Notes under the pieces: generated by a model
What the model saw: the letters and a program-made list of their open reading frames with translations, nothing else
Told to the model about the DNA's origin: nothing
Database searches by the model: none
Program-made: the position numbers and the translations under genes
Shown: piece by piece, positions 31,962 to 43,276 of the stretch
Position numbering within the stretch: the first letter of the stretch is position 1
Layout of the letters: each line of letters begins with the position of its first letter
DNA from: Paulinella micropora
Taxonomy: Eukaryota; Cercozoa; Imbricatea; Euglyphida; Paulinellidae
Direction of reading: 5' to 3'
NCBI GenBank assembly: GCA_019918135.1
Contig: WBZZ01006710.1
Coordinates: forward strand, 46,001 to 110,000
Length of the DNA: 64,000 bases

Positions 31962-32360
31962 ATCATTTATGTATATAAAATTGTCCATTCAAGTATTAAA
32001 TACAAGCAGAAAAACAGAAAAACACACACAGGAAGACATAAAAAACGACATAGGAAGCACAAAAACATACCCTTGTTTTACAAAAAAAACGACAAACTAA
32101 GCACACTAAGAGAGATTTAGACAAAATAACGACAAAAACCATATAGACGTAGTTTATATATAATCTTATGAAATAAAATGATATTTTTGTCGTTATTTTG
32201 TCTAAATCTCTCTTAGTGTGCTTAGTTTGTCGTTTTTTTGTAAAACAAGGGTATGTTTTTGTGCTTCCTATGTCGTTTTTTATGTCTTCCTGTTGTGTTT
32301 TTCTGTTTTTCTGTGCTTGTTTTTAATACTTGAATGGACAAGTTTATATACATAAATGAT
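31962..32360. repeat. Terminal palindrome of the left TIR (177-nt arms, 45-nt loop)
   Basis: Arm 31,962-32,138 is the near-perfect reverse complement of 32,184-32,360. The loop holds ATATAGACGTAGTTTATATA. The right TIR has the same structure. Such a fold-back could serve as a replication origin or end-protection hairpin, or could be an inserted fold-back element copied to both ends. Confidence 0.85.
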
Positions 32361-33465
32361 CATCAAACACAAATGGGGGGAAGGGGGGGAAGGGGCGATA
32401 CACATGAAACATACAAAAGAAAAATATTTTTTGCGACACTGCGACAAAAAAGTGAAATTCTGTCGCAACCTCTGCGACACTGCGACACCGCCGTGTTTTG
32501 GTGTCGCATGGTCATATTCGCGGAAATAGAATTTCTAGAATTCTGAAATATTCCATTCTTTTCCTTTTTTATTTGGCCAAGATGCAAATTTCCAAAATTG
32601 GTGGCACCGGCTCAGTCATAACGATATTATTTTGCTAATGTGATCAAAAATGGAGAGATTTTACATATTCAACATTAGGATCTGTTTTTTCCTGCTTCTG
32701 TTTGAGATATTCTTCTTGTATTTATCTAATATTTCCTTATTAGTGTCTCTGTATTTCTTTTGTTGCTCTTGAATTTTGTCCTTATTTACTATGATTTATA
32801 ATATTCCCTTCGTTGTTTATTTTTCTTATCCTTATTTGCTTCTCTGTATTTCTTTTGATGCCCTTTAATTTTGTCCTTATTATTATGTCTATAATTTGCT
32901 CTATATTCTTTGATTTTCTCTTTATTGTTTTCTCTATATCGTTGCTGTCTTGGATATATCATGGAGGTTGAATACCGGCTTTATTTCTTCTATGGTGGAA
33001 CTCATTGGTATATACAATGTATAGTATGCTTAATATATAATTCAATGAGCAAACGAAAGGGTGAATAGAAGAGCAGGGCGAGTGTAATTGTCTTCTCCTA
33101 TTTTTGGCCAACCCCATGGTTGGCCGTGTCCAAGTAGATTTTTTGAAGGTTGGACACTTTTTGATTATTAAATTTCAATATTTATTATATTCTTCTTCTT
33201 CCTATTAATTTTTTTATATTGTCCAGGGTGTCCGACCGTTTATTAAGAATTAGAAAAAAAAAATTGTCTCTACCCGAAAGTAAATATACCATAATATAAT
33301 TTCCCAGCAGTGGTGGTTGGACACGGACAATTGGCCTTGATTAATACTAACACGAATTGTCGCACTTAGACTGCTTATTACCTCTCTTAGCCGTCCGAGT
33401 GGTTTTCAACGACATTTTTGTATTTCTGGCGGGGGGTAGAATTTCTATTTAAAATAATTAAAATA
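31962..33465 (+). repeat. Left terminal inverted repeat of element 2
   Basis: About 1.5 kb repeated in inverted orientation at 60,432-61,908 with small differences. The outer edge begins ATCATTTATGTATATAAA, and the inner edge is AAAATAATTAAAATA. It contains the outer 400-base palindrome, a cluster of GTGTCGCAG-type repeats (32,430-32,510), and a decayed reading frame on the minus strand (about 32,700-33,010) seen also in the right copy. Confidence 0.92.
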
Positions 33466-33488
33466 ATATAATTATATATAGGAACATA

Positions 33489-33716
33489 ATGCAGAGGAAA
33501 CCTCAATTCACCAAGGAAAAAATCGTTCAACGGAAAAGGGAAAGGGCGAAAGCATTTTTGAAGGTTCATCCCGATAAGAATAGGGCAAACGCCAAAGCAT
33601 ACTATTATAAGAACCAAGAGAGGATAAAATCATTGCGGAGGGAGAAATATGAAAAACGAAAAACAGAATTGCTTGAATTAAGGGCTTTTCGTGATAGTAT
33701 CTTAAACAATATATAA
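33489..33716 (+). CDS. Small basic protein, unknown
   Basis: 75 residues, very rich in Lys and Arg, helix-prone (FTKEKIVQRKRERAKAFLK, RIKSLRREKYEKRKTE). First gene inside the left TIR. It could be a DNA-binding protein. A TATATATAGG string precedes the ATG. The composition resembles the Lys-rich helices of the GIY-YIG proteins, so it may be a remnant of one. Confidence 0.45.
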   Translation: MQRKPQFTKEKIVQRKRERAKAFLKVHPDKNRANAKAYYYKNQERIKSLRREKYEKRKTELLELRAFRDSILNNI

Positions 33717-33756
33717 TTTATTTTATATATAAAATATATATGCTATTATATAAACC

Positions 33757-34268
33757 ATGGACATCTCTCACCGCCGATCGTATTGGACATATGAAGACTT
33801 ACAACTCCATTTGGATTACGTGAATGGAAATTATTTTCTAAATCTAGTCAATTCAGTTTCATTTATATCACCGATGGAAAGTGGAACACGGACGACTGGA
33901 AACTTATGAAAAGTATAGAAAAAGGGAAAGAACAATATTGTTGTTGCTCACACGAGATTACAAAGAATTACATCATTAAAAATGTAAAAAACTGGAATGA
34001 AATGGTGCTGGGCTCTGAATGTATCAAGCGATTTAAGAACGATAAAATGAAAGAAGACCTATCATTGCTCATCCGCACCCTTGACAATCCAAACTTTAAA
34101 TTTTGTTGTTATTGTAATAGCAACAGGGCGATTCCAAAAAAGGTCGTGGAAAAGTATCCAAACAGAGACAAGTATTATCATAAAACCTGCTTAATAAATA
34201 GATTGAAGTATTGCGAATTTTGCGGACATTTCAAAGGATTTAGTAGATGCGGGTGCTTGAATAAGTAA
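33757..34268 (+). pseudogene. Zinc-binding protein, one frameshift
   Basis: Starts at MDISHRRSYWTYEDLQLH and, after a frame change near 33,850-33,870, continues to 34,268. The second part has CCCSHEITKNYIIKN then LGSECIKRF, and three later Cys pairs (CCYCNSN, CEFCGHF, CGC). The C-x-C-x-H...C pattern with CIxRF is a small zinc module found in proteins of large protist viruses. A possible DNA-binding role; no catalytic motif. It lies just upstream of the primase. Confidence 0.5.
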
Positions 34269-34402
34269 AAAAAGAAATTATTTTTTTCATAACTATATAT
34301 GAAAAATTATAATTTCCTATTAAGGACTATAGCGTACATGGGTATACAAGTACATAGAATATCTATTTATTTTATAAAAAAAAATCCGAGTGACTATATA
34401 AT

Positions 34403-35292
34403 ATGACCGCACCGACACTGACCAATGATCAATGGCATTGGAAACAAGAAGAAGCGCTGAGAGATAAACCCCAAGATGCTGTTCTTATCAAGTGGGGAAA
34501 TAAACAATTCACCACTATGCCATGCCAAGAGGATTTCGTTGAATTGATTGAAAAAACGCCCGATGAACAAAAGCAATACTATGAAGTATTAATGGAAAAC
34601 AAACCCCAACGAATGTTTGCCGACATTGATGGCGATGAATTATCAATCTCACGCAAAAAAATGTATGAGCGGTGGAACACACTTATGGAAAACGTATTTA
34701 CTAATGTAGGCTTGAAGTATAATCCCAAAAAGGCCAAATACTTAGACGCGAGCAAGAATGGTAAAATGTCGTCCATTTTTCTTACAATAACGGCCTGGTA
34801 TTTGACAACTGCGAAACACAAAAAGAGTTTTGGAAGTATGTGGAAGTGGTGATTGAAAAAGATTACCCCGACCTCTGTTTCACATTTGAACGAGCCGACA
34901 AGAATATTGAGTTGCGAACCATACTTGATATTTCCGTGTATAACAAAAACAGGGCTTTCCGCACTATCTACTCTCATAAAGAGGATAGCGATCGTGTTTT
35001 GCTTCCATATTCGTATACCCCAAAAACAAACACCTTGAAATTGCTACAAGATGTGGAAATAGACGATTATTTTATTATGCCCCCCGATGATAATACATTT
35101 TACGACATTAAAATTCCCGAATATACAACTTTGAAGCGATATCAACATATCACATTGGACGAAATACGCGAAATTATACTCAGCAAAATACCAAATGTAG
35201 AAATTGTTGAAATAAAGCAGAGAATGTTTGTTATAAAAACCAAGGGGACGCGAGTATGTATTATAAACGGGGAAGAAAATAAAAAAATGTAG
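34403..35292 (+). pseudogene. Archaeo-eukaryotic primase (AEP), frameshifted
   Basis: Primase half of the replication protein. The metal-binding DxD is in RMFADIDGD (about residue 75). One frame change near 34,768 must be allowed to recover the next motif, SVHFSYNN, the sxH signature; the open frame there reads SSIFLTITA instead. The third motif is TILDISVYNKNRAFRTI. All three AEP signatures therefore survive at the DNA level. The gene stops at 35,292, and the helicase frame starts about 60 bases later, so the two were probably one primase-helicase gene. This is a different replication system from the element 1 polymerase. Confidence 0.8.
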
Positions 35293-35353
35293 TATGGAGA
35301 AGAGACGTGCTGTATTTCTACTGCCACGATAGTACGTAATATCAACACGATTG

Positions 35354-36789
35354 ATGACCTACGACGACTCGCCAGCGAATGTAATAATTTGGAAAAATTT
35401 TAAAGAGTTGATAGATACTGCTTTGGCTTGGATGAATAAATCATATACTTTTGCTAACTTAGCAAAGCCAACTATAATTGAAGAATATGTTGATTCCAAA
35501 GTTAAGGAGGTATTCCGCTGCAAGACGGAATCAGCGATGGAATCATTCTTCAAAAACAAAAGAGTAAAAACCAACTTATCAAAGGAGGACTGGATAGCAC
35601 TAGGCAAATCCCCCGCCACATTGAATGTTGTTGATTTGTATAAAATATGGACTACACACCCGAAAAGACGCGAAGTGAATGATGTAATCTTTGATCCAAA
35701 AGCATACTTTGATAATAATAAACAAGGGTTTTATAACTTGTTTAAGGGTTTTGAAATTCCAGCGGACACATTAGGAGACGTGAAATCATTCACGGCAGAA
35801 GAAGAAAAAAATGAAGCATTCTTTCAACATATCCTAAACAGATGGTGTGGAGGAAGGCAGGACATATATAAACAGGTGCTTGATATGTTTGCGAGTATCT
35901 ACCAAAAGCCGTGGCAAAAACTACATTTATCATTAGTTTTGACAAGCACTGAACGAGCAGGTAAGGGTATTATTCTTGAAATATTCAAAGACATAATAGG
36001 TGCCTATTATTACTTCCAGCCGTCTGACGTTAAAGAAATTTTAGGTGATTTTAATGCGCAACTCGCAAAAGCAATCGTAGTATTTATGGACGAAATGGTC
36101 TGGGGTGGTGATAAAGAACGAGCGGGAACAATTACGAAACTTGTATCAGAAAACACGCTCACTCTTAAACAAAAATATTTACCAAATCTAACATTAGAAA
36201 ATATGTTATTCTTGGTACTTGCTTCAAACGAAGAATGGGTAGTGCCGGCGGGAACCACTGAGCAACGATGGCTCGTCCTTGAAGTTTCTGATGAACTGGC
36301 ACTTATGAAACAAGACGAAAAGAGAAAAGTGATTGCGGATATTAGATTTATTGACAGGCAACGACTGGCGAAGTTTCTCCTTGAAAGAGACCTTAGCGAG
36401 TTTAATGACCGCGAAACAATCATCACAAAGGGGTTGCGAGAACAAAAAGTGAATCTCTTTCAAAATTGAGAAAGTGGTGGTTGGATTGTTTGAACTTAGG
36501 ATATATTACAAACCAATTTCCAGGAATTCATTTTGGTGAAGAAGTTTCAAAAGAAATATTGTATGATGTGTATAAAGCAAATGCAAATGATCCGCACACT
36601 TCGCGGGTCAGTTTCTGGACTAGTCTTAGAAAACTAATGCCAAATATGGTAGAAAAGAAAAAAACAATCGAAGAGGGCATAATAATTAAATACGTAGATT
36701 TACCAACCTTAGAAGAATGCAAAAATCAATGGAAGGTTATTTACGGCGATAATGAATGGGCTTTTGACGACAACGACGACGATGAATAA
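35354..36789 (+). pseudogene. Superfamily 3 helicase (D5-like), frameshifted near its end
   Basis: About 475 residues. Walker A is STERAGKGI near residue 196, Walker B is VVFMDEMVW near 242, and motif C / sensor is LASNEEWVVPAGTTEQRW near 289, the layout of virus SF3 replicative helicases. Upstream is a D5-N-like region with FKGFEIP and WCGGRQDIYKQ. The frame ends at 36,469 and continues in another frame from 36,466 (KWWLDCLNLGYITNQ) to 36,789. It unwinds the virus genome with the primase just upstream. Confidence 0.85.
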
Positions 36790-36820
36790 ACAATATAAAA
36801 ATGTTTTTTTTTTTGTTATG

Positions 36821-36832
36821 CTTATATATACC
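36821..36832 (+). promoter_or_regulatory. TATATA-type box ahead of the 36,833 gene
   Basis: CTTATATATACC directly precedes the ATG at 36,833 and matches the element 1 box at 3,770. Confidence 0.4.
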
Positions 36833-37503
36833 ATGGCAACCAAAAAAGATTATCTAAGCCAAATAGAAAAATGGACTCATTTAAGTAGCGATATTAAACT
36901 GCCAACAAGCAAATCGCTTAAACCTGATATCGTCGCATTTTACGAAAAATACCGACTTGAGCAAAATCAAGAGGGTGATAATGTTGAAGTTTTATTGCCT
37001 TCCATTGATACATTGAAGAAGGTCGTTTTTCATGGCAAACCAGAAACAACAGAGGAATTTACACCCTTTAAAGAAAGTGATTTGAAGGAAACTGGCATCA
37101 CCGAAATCAAAACTAATGTGGGAGAAGAACTGGCGAAAAAAGAATTGCTAGTTTTAGAAACAAAAGAGGAACCCGCACCAACGAAGGAAAAGAAAACACC
37201 GATTAAAGCGAAGCGAAATCCGCCCGAGAACGGGTATAGTTGCTATGAAATAATATAACTGCACATTTGAAAGTATCAAAAGACCCGTTTAATTTCTTGT
37301 ATATGAAAGTGGAAGACCGCACCATAATGCAGGAGGATATGAAGAAATGGAACGAGAGTAGATACGCACACATACCACCCGACCAACGTCCTATTCTTAA
37401 ATATGGTAAGTTAGATTATAAGACATTTTTCCGCGATGTCTTATCTCAACACGAAGGCAAAGTAACAACATTAAAAGATATGTATGACAGGTTTCATATG
37501 TAA
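36833..37503 (+). pseudogene. Unknown protein, one frameshift
   Basis: MATKKDYLSQIEKWTHLSS opens a 142-codon frame. After a frame change near 37,255 the protein continues (VSKDPFNFLYMKVEDRT to VTTLKDMYDRFHM) to 37,503. The middle is Lys/Glu/Pro-rich and likely disordered, with folded ends. No recognised family. It lies between the replication genes and the first spike-like gene, and its end overlaps the 3' end of the convergent gene at 37,494. Confidence 0.4.
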
Positions 37504-38138
37504 TCAGCAGTCAGTGCTATATCTTTCATAACATCAATTTTGAAAAATGATGGGTTAAATGAAACAGGCTTGTCGGAGTTTCTTGATTTATAATAAACAT
37601 TCAATGAAATGTTCGCGCCTTCTGCACAGGTTACAGAAACTCTGTTAGTTGGATAAGTTTCAATACGACCCGTTTTTTTAACCGTTTGTCCGCTTATATC
37701 ATTACTAGGAGCCGTAATCTGCCATCCTAAAAGAACTTGTGTTGTGGTTGCTTTTTGAACAATCCATTTGCAACTATATTCTTCATTAGTAAAAGCAGGA
37801 AAATAATCGGTTATCTCTGTATCAAGACTATAAGCATATGTGCCATCATAAAAATAGAATTGAAATGGAAAGGAACCATTTCCCACTGGATTTGCGGCCA
37901 TTGTTAAACAGCCCGAAAAAGAAACAATTATGGATTGACCAACTGCTAAATTGGATATTGTTTTGCTACCAACTCCAGATGTGTCAAGAGTTGTAATTGA
38001 TGTGCCAGACATGCTTGATCTAAGTGCTGTAGAGTTATACACATTTTGAATAACTCGTGTCAGTGTTGGAGTAGCAGTGACTGCAATAGTTTTAGTATCT
38101 ATTGATTGTTGTTCTTGTGATCGGCCGAATATATTCAT
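37494..38138 (-). CDS. Spike- or fibre-like virion protein with MNxFGxS start
   Basis: 214 residues from MNIFGRSQEQQS; the longer upstream frame would overlap the divergent fibre gene. Ser/Thr/Gly-rich and beta-predicted. The opening MNIFGRS resembles MNLFGQS at the start of the larger spike-like protein at 58,791, and both then have a PxLxxVxQNV-like stretch (LTRVIQNVY / LSPVLQNVF). A shared N-terminal peptide on two different surface-type proteins could be a capsid-vertex anchor. The frame is intact. Confidence 0.5.
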   Translation of the reverse strand: MNIFGRSQEQQSIDTKTIAVTATPTLTRVIQNVYNSTALRSSMSGTSITTLDTSGVGSKTISNLAVGQSIIVSFSGCLTMAANPVGNGSFPFQFYFYDGTYAYSLDTEITDYFPAFTNEEYSCKWIVQKATTTQVLLGWQITAPSNDISGQTVKKTGRIETYPTNRVSVTCAEGANISLNVYYKSRNSDKPVSFNPSFFKIDVMKDIALTADYI

Positions 38139-38183
38139 ATTTTTTAAACTATATACTACAATATAAAATAATTCTGTTAAAAT

Positions 38184-38718
38184 ATGAACCATTTAGGAAA
38201 TCCATGGACATATCATTTTTACGGCTCTGTGATAGTGGATGAGGATTTAGAAATTAATGGTGTATTATATGGTGATCACATTGAAGCAAACTCAATACAA
38301 GCAAAGACAGACGACATAACAATATCATCGCGAAATAATAACTCCTCTTTGTTGATATCTGATACTGATTATGTGTCAATTAATAACGAATACGATTTAC
38401 CATTAGCGGACGGCACGGCTAATGAAGTATTAAAAACAGATGAGTTAGGCAATACTTTATTTGCTACATTCTCTTCAAGTTATATAAGCGACTTTGAATT
38501 AGATAAATTAGCGGATGTAACAATAACAGGCACACCCAACAGCAATCAATTGCTTATTTATAGCACGAGGCAATGGAGAAATACGACATCACCCTTTCTA
38601 AGATTAGATGGAATTTTCAATATGACGGGAACATTAAATATGGGAGGGCAAAACATAACAAATGTAAATCTTGTGGATGGCATTGATGTTTCTGTTCTTG
38701 ATGGCTCGGTGGTTAAAG
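38184..38718 (+). pseudogene. Tail-fibre gene of element 2, 5' part
   Basis: Starts MNHLGNPWTYHFYG and runs 178 or so residues into the first stem repeat, GIDVSVLDGSVVK, where retrotransposon DNA interrupts it. The segment ITGTPNSNQLLIYSTRQWRN is nearly the same as ITGTPSDNQLLIYSTGQWRN in the element 1 fibre. The 3' part resumes at 45,061. Confidence 0.8.
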
Positions 38719-38887
38719 TTTCCGAATCGTAGTTTCGAATTTACAAGTAAAGAGAACAAAAAGCTTTATTGGCCTAACCATCCGAACTCGTCGGAAGAGT
38801 GTGGAAGGGAAAGGGCTAGGCTCAAATATTTCAGTCCATCAAGTTTACAAACACTTCCAGTTGGCGGCTCTGATGTACACTCGGAAC

Positions 38888-40044
38888 TCAAAAACAGCCG
38901 CACCTAAAAACTTGAGGACTGAAACTTAACATTACAAAGACCTCCACCAACTTGAGCCTAGCGACTACCCCCTCCCCCCCCCCACCCCCAATAGCTTTTT
39001 GCTCTGCAACAAGCTCGGCCATCCTGGCGCCCACATACAGACGAAAGCAGAACGAAGACCAACAACCAGCACGCATGATCGAGGAATCTGATGCGCCGAG
39101 CGAGAAGAGACGAGCTGCTCCACCACGACGAAGCGAGATCCCGTTGAAACGACGACCAGTCGCTACCCCCGCCTTCTGAAGAAGCTCTCGAGCAGTATTA
39201 ACGAACGTAGAGCGGTCCAGCGGAGAATTATCGGCGAGACGGAAGTAGGGGTAGTTGCCGGCCAGAGGAAGCTTGAAAGCATCCCGACTGGACTCAAAGA
39301 TCTTCTTCCACGCGTGGGGACAGACGAGCGGGTTTTCTTGCTCGGCAAGGCCAACATCGCACCCGCGCCGGAACGGATCTTGTTTGGCGCCATCGAGAGT
39401 TACCATGATGAGACTCATGTCGTCGACCAGGCGCATACGAAGAAAATAATTAACTAAGAAGCGGCAAGTGGCCAGAGATCCTGAAGCAACCAATTCTCCT
39501 ACACGAAAGAGACCGAAGAAGCCCCAGACCGCAACCGTAACAACCGTGATCCAAAGGTGGCGTGTAGACTTCGGGACATTGCGACTTTTGACGATACCAA
39601 AAGTGTAACTTGCCATGGCTTCTAACATAGGGAGCTCCAAGGTAAGACGACTATCGAGCTTAGTACGTTTGCTACGCTTGATTCCACGCCACGCCATTTC
39701 CACGAAGTGGTTCTCAGTGGGATCGTCTAAACTCAACCGGAGGCAAAAGTCACAGATGGCATACATGTACACCTTACAGGTGACACGGACATGAACTGCC
39801 TCAGCCAAACGAGAAAAAGAACAATGAGCACTGGGTCAGGTTGCCACCAGACAGGAGACCAACGCTCCGTCGAGTAAGCAGAGCAGAAAGAACGCAACTT
39901 CCGGATAGCGGAGCTGTAGGCGGCGCTGGTGCTGTATGAAACGGAACACGCCATGACTTCCATCGCTGAGGTGACGAGCCAAGCAAACTCCGTTGTTGCT
40001 GCAGAGGACGCAAAGAAGGCCCGGATGGGTTCGACTTGCACCAA
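38888..40044 (-). pseudogene. Retrotransposon tyrosine recombinase
   Basis: Two overlapping frames. 40,044-39,733 carries the SAM-like N-terminal domain (TSAAYSSAIRKLRSFCSAY). 39,808-38,888 carries the catalytic domain, with the first Arg in GLFRVGEL, the second in ISLRRGGAARLFSLG, and the Tyr in CFRLYVGARM after GCWSS. This is the DIRS/Ngaro recombinase pattern. A frame change near 39,800 separates the halves. It would integrate the element's circular DNA. Confidence 0.8.
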
Positions 40045-41941
40045 GTTGCGATCGCTTGAGCCATCTGCGCACGGGCCAACAAATCGACAAGGTTAAGGCG
40101 TTCGCGCGGCTCTTGCGAGGCAGAAACAGAAACGCCAAGGAGAGCAAGCTTAGAAGTCCACCGGTCAATAAGGCTCTGAATGTTTGCCCGTGGCGAGTAA
40201 CAAGAGTTAAGGCAGTGAGCGGCCGGGGAGCAGTCTGTAACGATATGGAACTTCTTGAAACCCAGGGCGACCGCAAACTCATGGGCAGCAACGTAAGCGC
40301 TAAACAACTCTCGCATAAGGGACGAGGCGACTAAAGACTCTGAGCGCAGATCGGCTAACTCTTCATTGGACCAACAGCGAGAAGAGAAGTAGCCTTTGGA
40401 ACGAGAGGGGGCCATGACGATGGCACCCCTGCCCCACTGCGAACCATCCACCTTACAAAAGTTCGCATCGGTCCAAAGTGTGCATCTGGCGGGGTCGTCG
40501 ACCCATGTCATCGACTCACGGTCATAGTGGCCCGTCTTGAGAAAGTCCGACAGCGGGAGACGGAAGTTGGAAGCAAGGAGGAGGCTGCGAGCCCACTTCG
40601 CAGCATGGCAGGCTCTAGAACTAAAACAGCCACCCTTGCCACGCGATGCCGACATTGCGTTGAAAGAGATCCGCATGTTTCCCACCGCTGGTCGAAGAAA
40701 GAAGAGCATCTGAGAGACGAAAGACAAAAGGCCCAGGAGACGCTCGAAAGATTTGACAGAAAAGAATCCGCCACCGGCGATGGTGTCCAAGGCACTCAAA
40801 ACGATCTTGCGTTTGTCAGTGGGCAGCTCTACGAACCAAAAGCCCTTGCGAGTGTCCTTAAACCAACCGAGGGAATGAAAGGACTGGCCAATAAATTCTT
40901 CATGCCACGGGATGCCCAGATGTTCAGAGAGGCTATTGAACTGCAACCTAAGTGCCCTTGCCTCCTTCCAGGAAGAACAAACGACGTCACTATTATCGAC
41001 GTACAGCTTCAACGGGATAGTCTTATAGAGAAAGATTGACTCGAGGGATCTAGCGTAACGATTCCAACCGTCAGCGGCATAGACACCCCCAAACCCGAGC
41101 ACAAGAAGAACGAAGTACAAAAGCCCGCCGGTGACTGGGCCCCTGCACGAGGAGACCTGTTGCCAGAAGAGCGAAGGCAACAACGGGGTCTGATTGTAAG
41201 CAGATTTGACATCTGCCCCAAAGACAACACAACCGGGACCGGCTTGGATGATCCTAGCCATCTGCATGTCGTGTGTATAGTATTCTACCCCATCGTCCGT
41301 TCTTGGGCAAAGCTGGTTGAAAGAGAGAAAACGGGGGAAGGAAAGTCGTTGATCAGTCTTTTTTCCCCATTTTCGGGATGCCATTTGTCCTTGGGGATGG
41401 CATGCTCACGTGTCACGATGGCTTGGTGTTTGCAACAGCGATTCGGAAAGGGAGGCCTCGTGAACGGGCCCGCCATGAAACCTTTCTTAACCGCTTTTAT
41501 GTTTGCCTCATAAATCTGCCGGTTGTCTTCTTCGGAGAGAGCATGAGCGAGAGAATAGTCACGTAAGAATTCTCCTGTGCCTCTGTAGTGAGTATCAGTG
41601 CCTGTGAGGAAGCCTTCAAGCCAAACGACCTCTGCTTCCGGCAAGCAAAGTTTGGCAAGGTTTACAATGTTGTCAACTTTGAAGACAGATTTGTAAGGCT
41701 CTAAAACACCATCCCACAGCGGCAGAACTTCACGTTTCCCTGGCCGAAACCTCACGTCACCCTCTAGGCAACCAAAGAAACGAATGTTCCTACCTCTCCC
41801 CCTCTGAAACCTAAAGTCCACAAGAGCGATGCCCCCGACTTGCAGACCACGAGAAGAGTCTCGAACGAACCAAACGTGCGTGGTATGTGGGGCGAAGCAC
41901 TGAAGTTCCACCTTGCCTTGGAACCCCACCAACGCAACCAC
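39801..41941 (-). pseudogene. Retrotransposon reverse transcriptase-RNase H
   Basis: The N-terminal part (41,941-41,285) includes KGFMAGPFTRPPFPN and VTREHAIPKDKW then RLINDFP. After a frame change near 41,330 the main part (41,384-39,801) has motif A ADVKSAYNQ and a motif C-like LYVDNSDVV in which the second Asp appears as Asn, then the RNase H residues in LWTDANF, MRELFSAY, IVTDCSPA and NLVDLLARA. It copies element RNA into DNA. The altered YxDD may be natural to this lineage or an inactivating change. Confidence 0.82.
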
Positions 41942-41956
41942 TCTAGCTCGACACAG

Positions 41957-43249
41957 TCAGAAAGGAAAGTCGTGCCACCACGTTTTCCCACTTTCCAACT
42001 CCAACAAAAGAGAAGGAAGGGAATCGACAGACACAACCCCTGCTGACAACAAATCAGGAGGCAGAGAGGGCAAGACTGAAATCCCATCATAGTTTGATGA
42101 ACAAGAGACCTCAGACGGGGGAAGAGAGCGAACCCAAGCGCCCATCTCTTCCTCAGCCTCAATCTTAGCAATAACCCAAATCCACCTAGGGAAAGGGAAG
42201 AAAAAGGAAGCAGAAGTGAGAGAAAGAGAAGCAGAGGGGCTCGAAGAGACCGCATTGCCTTGCGAACCACTCTGTTCAGGACACAGCACCAGAGGTTGCT
42301 GAGCAAAAGAAGAACTTGGACCCACCAAGGGGAAACAACTAAAAGGAACAACACCAGAGGAAAGAGAAGAAGAAAGAGAAGAAGAAAAAGTAGAAGCAGA
42401 AACAGTAGAAGTAGTAGAAGTAGTAGAAGTAGTAGTAGTAGTAGTATTAGTAGTGGTAGTAGTGGTAGTAGAAGTAGTATTAGAAGTAGTATAAGTAGTA
42501 GTAGTAGAAGTAGTAGTAGAAGTAGTAGTAGAAGAAGTAGTAGAAGTAGTAGTAGAAGTAGTAGAAGTAGTAGTAGAAGTAGTAGTGGTAGTAGTGGTAG
42601 TAGAAGTAGTATAAGAAAAAGAAGAAGAGGAAGAGGAAGAAGAAGAAGAAGAAGAGGAAAAAGAAGAAGAAGAAGAAGAAGAAGAAGAAGAAGAAGAAGA
42701 AGAAGAAAAGGAAGAAGAAGAAGGAGGAGAAGAAGAGGAAAAAGAAAAAGGAGAAGAAGAAAAAGAAGAAGAAGAAAAAGAAGAAGTAGGAAAGGAGACA
42801 GGACAAGTACCCATCGAAGTGGAAACGGGTGACACTTGACCGAACGGAACAGAGGCACGAAGCACTATAGCTTCCTCAGAAAGGACAGGGCTGACGGAAA
42901 CGGAAGGGGCAGTAGAGCAGGAAGGGCTGAGCCCCACAGACTGAACAGGAAAAGAAGAATGAACTGAGCTACAAGCTGACGAGTACTGGGAAAAAGTGGA
43001 ACCGGTGGGACCGATCATAATTGCGAGTGGCACCGAGGCCCGAGAAAAAGAAAGAGAGGAGTCGAAGTTAGACTGCAGGTTGCTGAAAGACGAATTGCCA
43101 GTCTTGGGAACCTTGGTCGCGTGCTCGCAACCACCTGGATCCCACATTCTGCGAGCTGAGTCAGAAAGGGAAAAAGCAGTGGAAGAGGAAGTCACACCAA
43201 AGGAGACCTCCGGCTGATGTAAGCCGACCCTGAGAGCTACTTGCTCCAC
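41957..43249 (-). CDS. Ser/Thr-rich low-complexity frame of the retrotransposon
   Basis: 430 codons, of which about 150 are runs of Ser and Thr from an AGA/AGT microsatellite (42,360-42,800 on the plus strand). The flanking parts are also Ser-rich and without a known domain. It lies between gag and reverse transcriptase, joined to gag only through frame changes, and could be the gag-pol linker. The frame may stay open simply because the repeat lacks stops. Confidence 0.4.
   Translation of the reverse strand: MEQVALRVGLHQPEVSFGVTSSSTAFSLSDSARRMWDPGGCEHATKVPKTGNSSFSNLQSNFDSSLSFSRASVPLAIMIGPTGSTFSQYSSACSSVHSSFPVQSVGLSPSCSTAPSVSVSPVLSEEAIVLRASVPFGQVSPVSTSMGTCPVSFPTSSFSSSSFSSSPFSFSSSSPPSSSSFSSSSSSSSSSSSSSSFSSSSSSSSSSSSSFSYTTSTTTTTTTTSTTTSTTSTTTSTTSSTTTSTTTSTTTTYTTSNTTSTTTTTTTNTTTTTTSTTSTTSTVSASTFSSSLSSSLSSGVVPFSCFPLVGPSSSFAQQPLVLCPEQSGSQGNAVSSSPSASLSLTSASFFFPFPRWIWVIAKIEAEEEMGAWVRSLPPSEVSCSSNYDGISVLPSLPPDLLSAGVVSVDSLPSLLLELESGKTWWHDFPF
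42360..42800 (+). repeat. AGA/AGT trinucleotide-rich microsatellite
   Basis: Imperfect (AGT)n, (AGA)n and (GAAGAA)n runs inside the retrotransposon, purine-rich on the plus strand. It encodes poly-Ser/Thr in the element frame and poly-Phe or poly-Arg in shadow frames. Confidence 0.85.
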
Positions 43250-43276
43250 TGCAGAGCTTTCACTCCCAGGGCCCCC

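Noticed and set aside
33385-33415. tRNA-like string GTCCGAGTGGTT in the left TIR (and its mirror near 60,500)
   Set aside because: It resembles the A box of Leu/Ser tRNAs, but no B box (GGTTCGAATCC) or cloverleaf follows at the right distance.
42260-42858. Poly-Phe, poly-Leu and poly-Ser/Arg frames over the AGA/AGT tract
   Set aside because: They are products of a microsatellite read in other frames or strands, with no sequence outside the repeat to support a gene.
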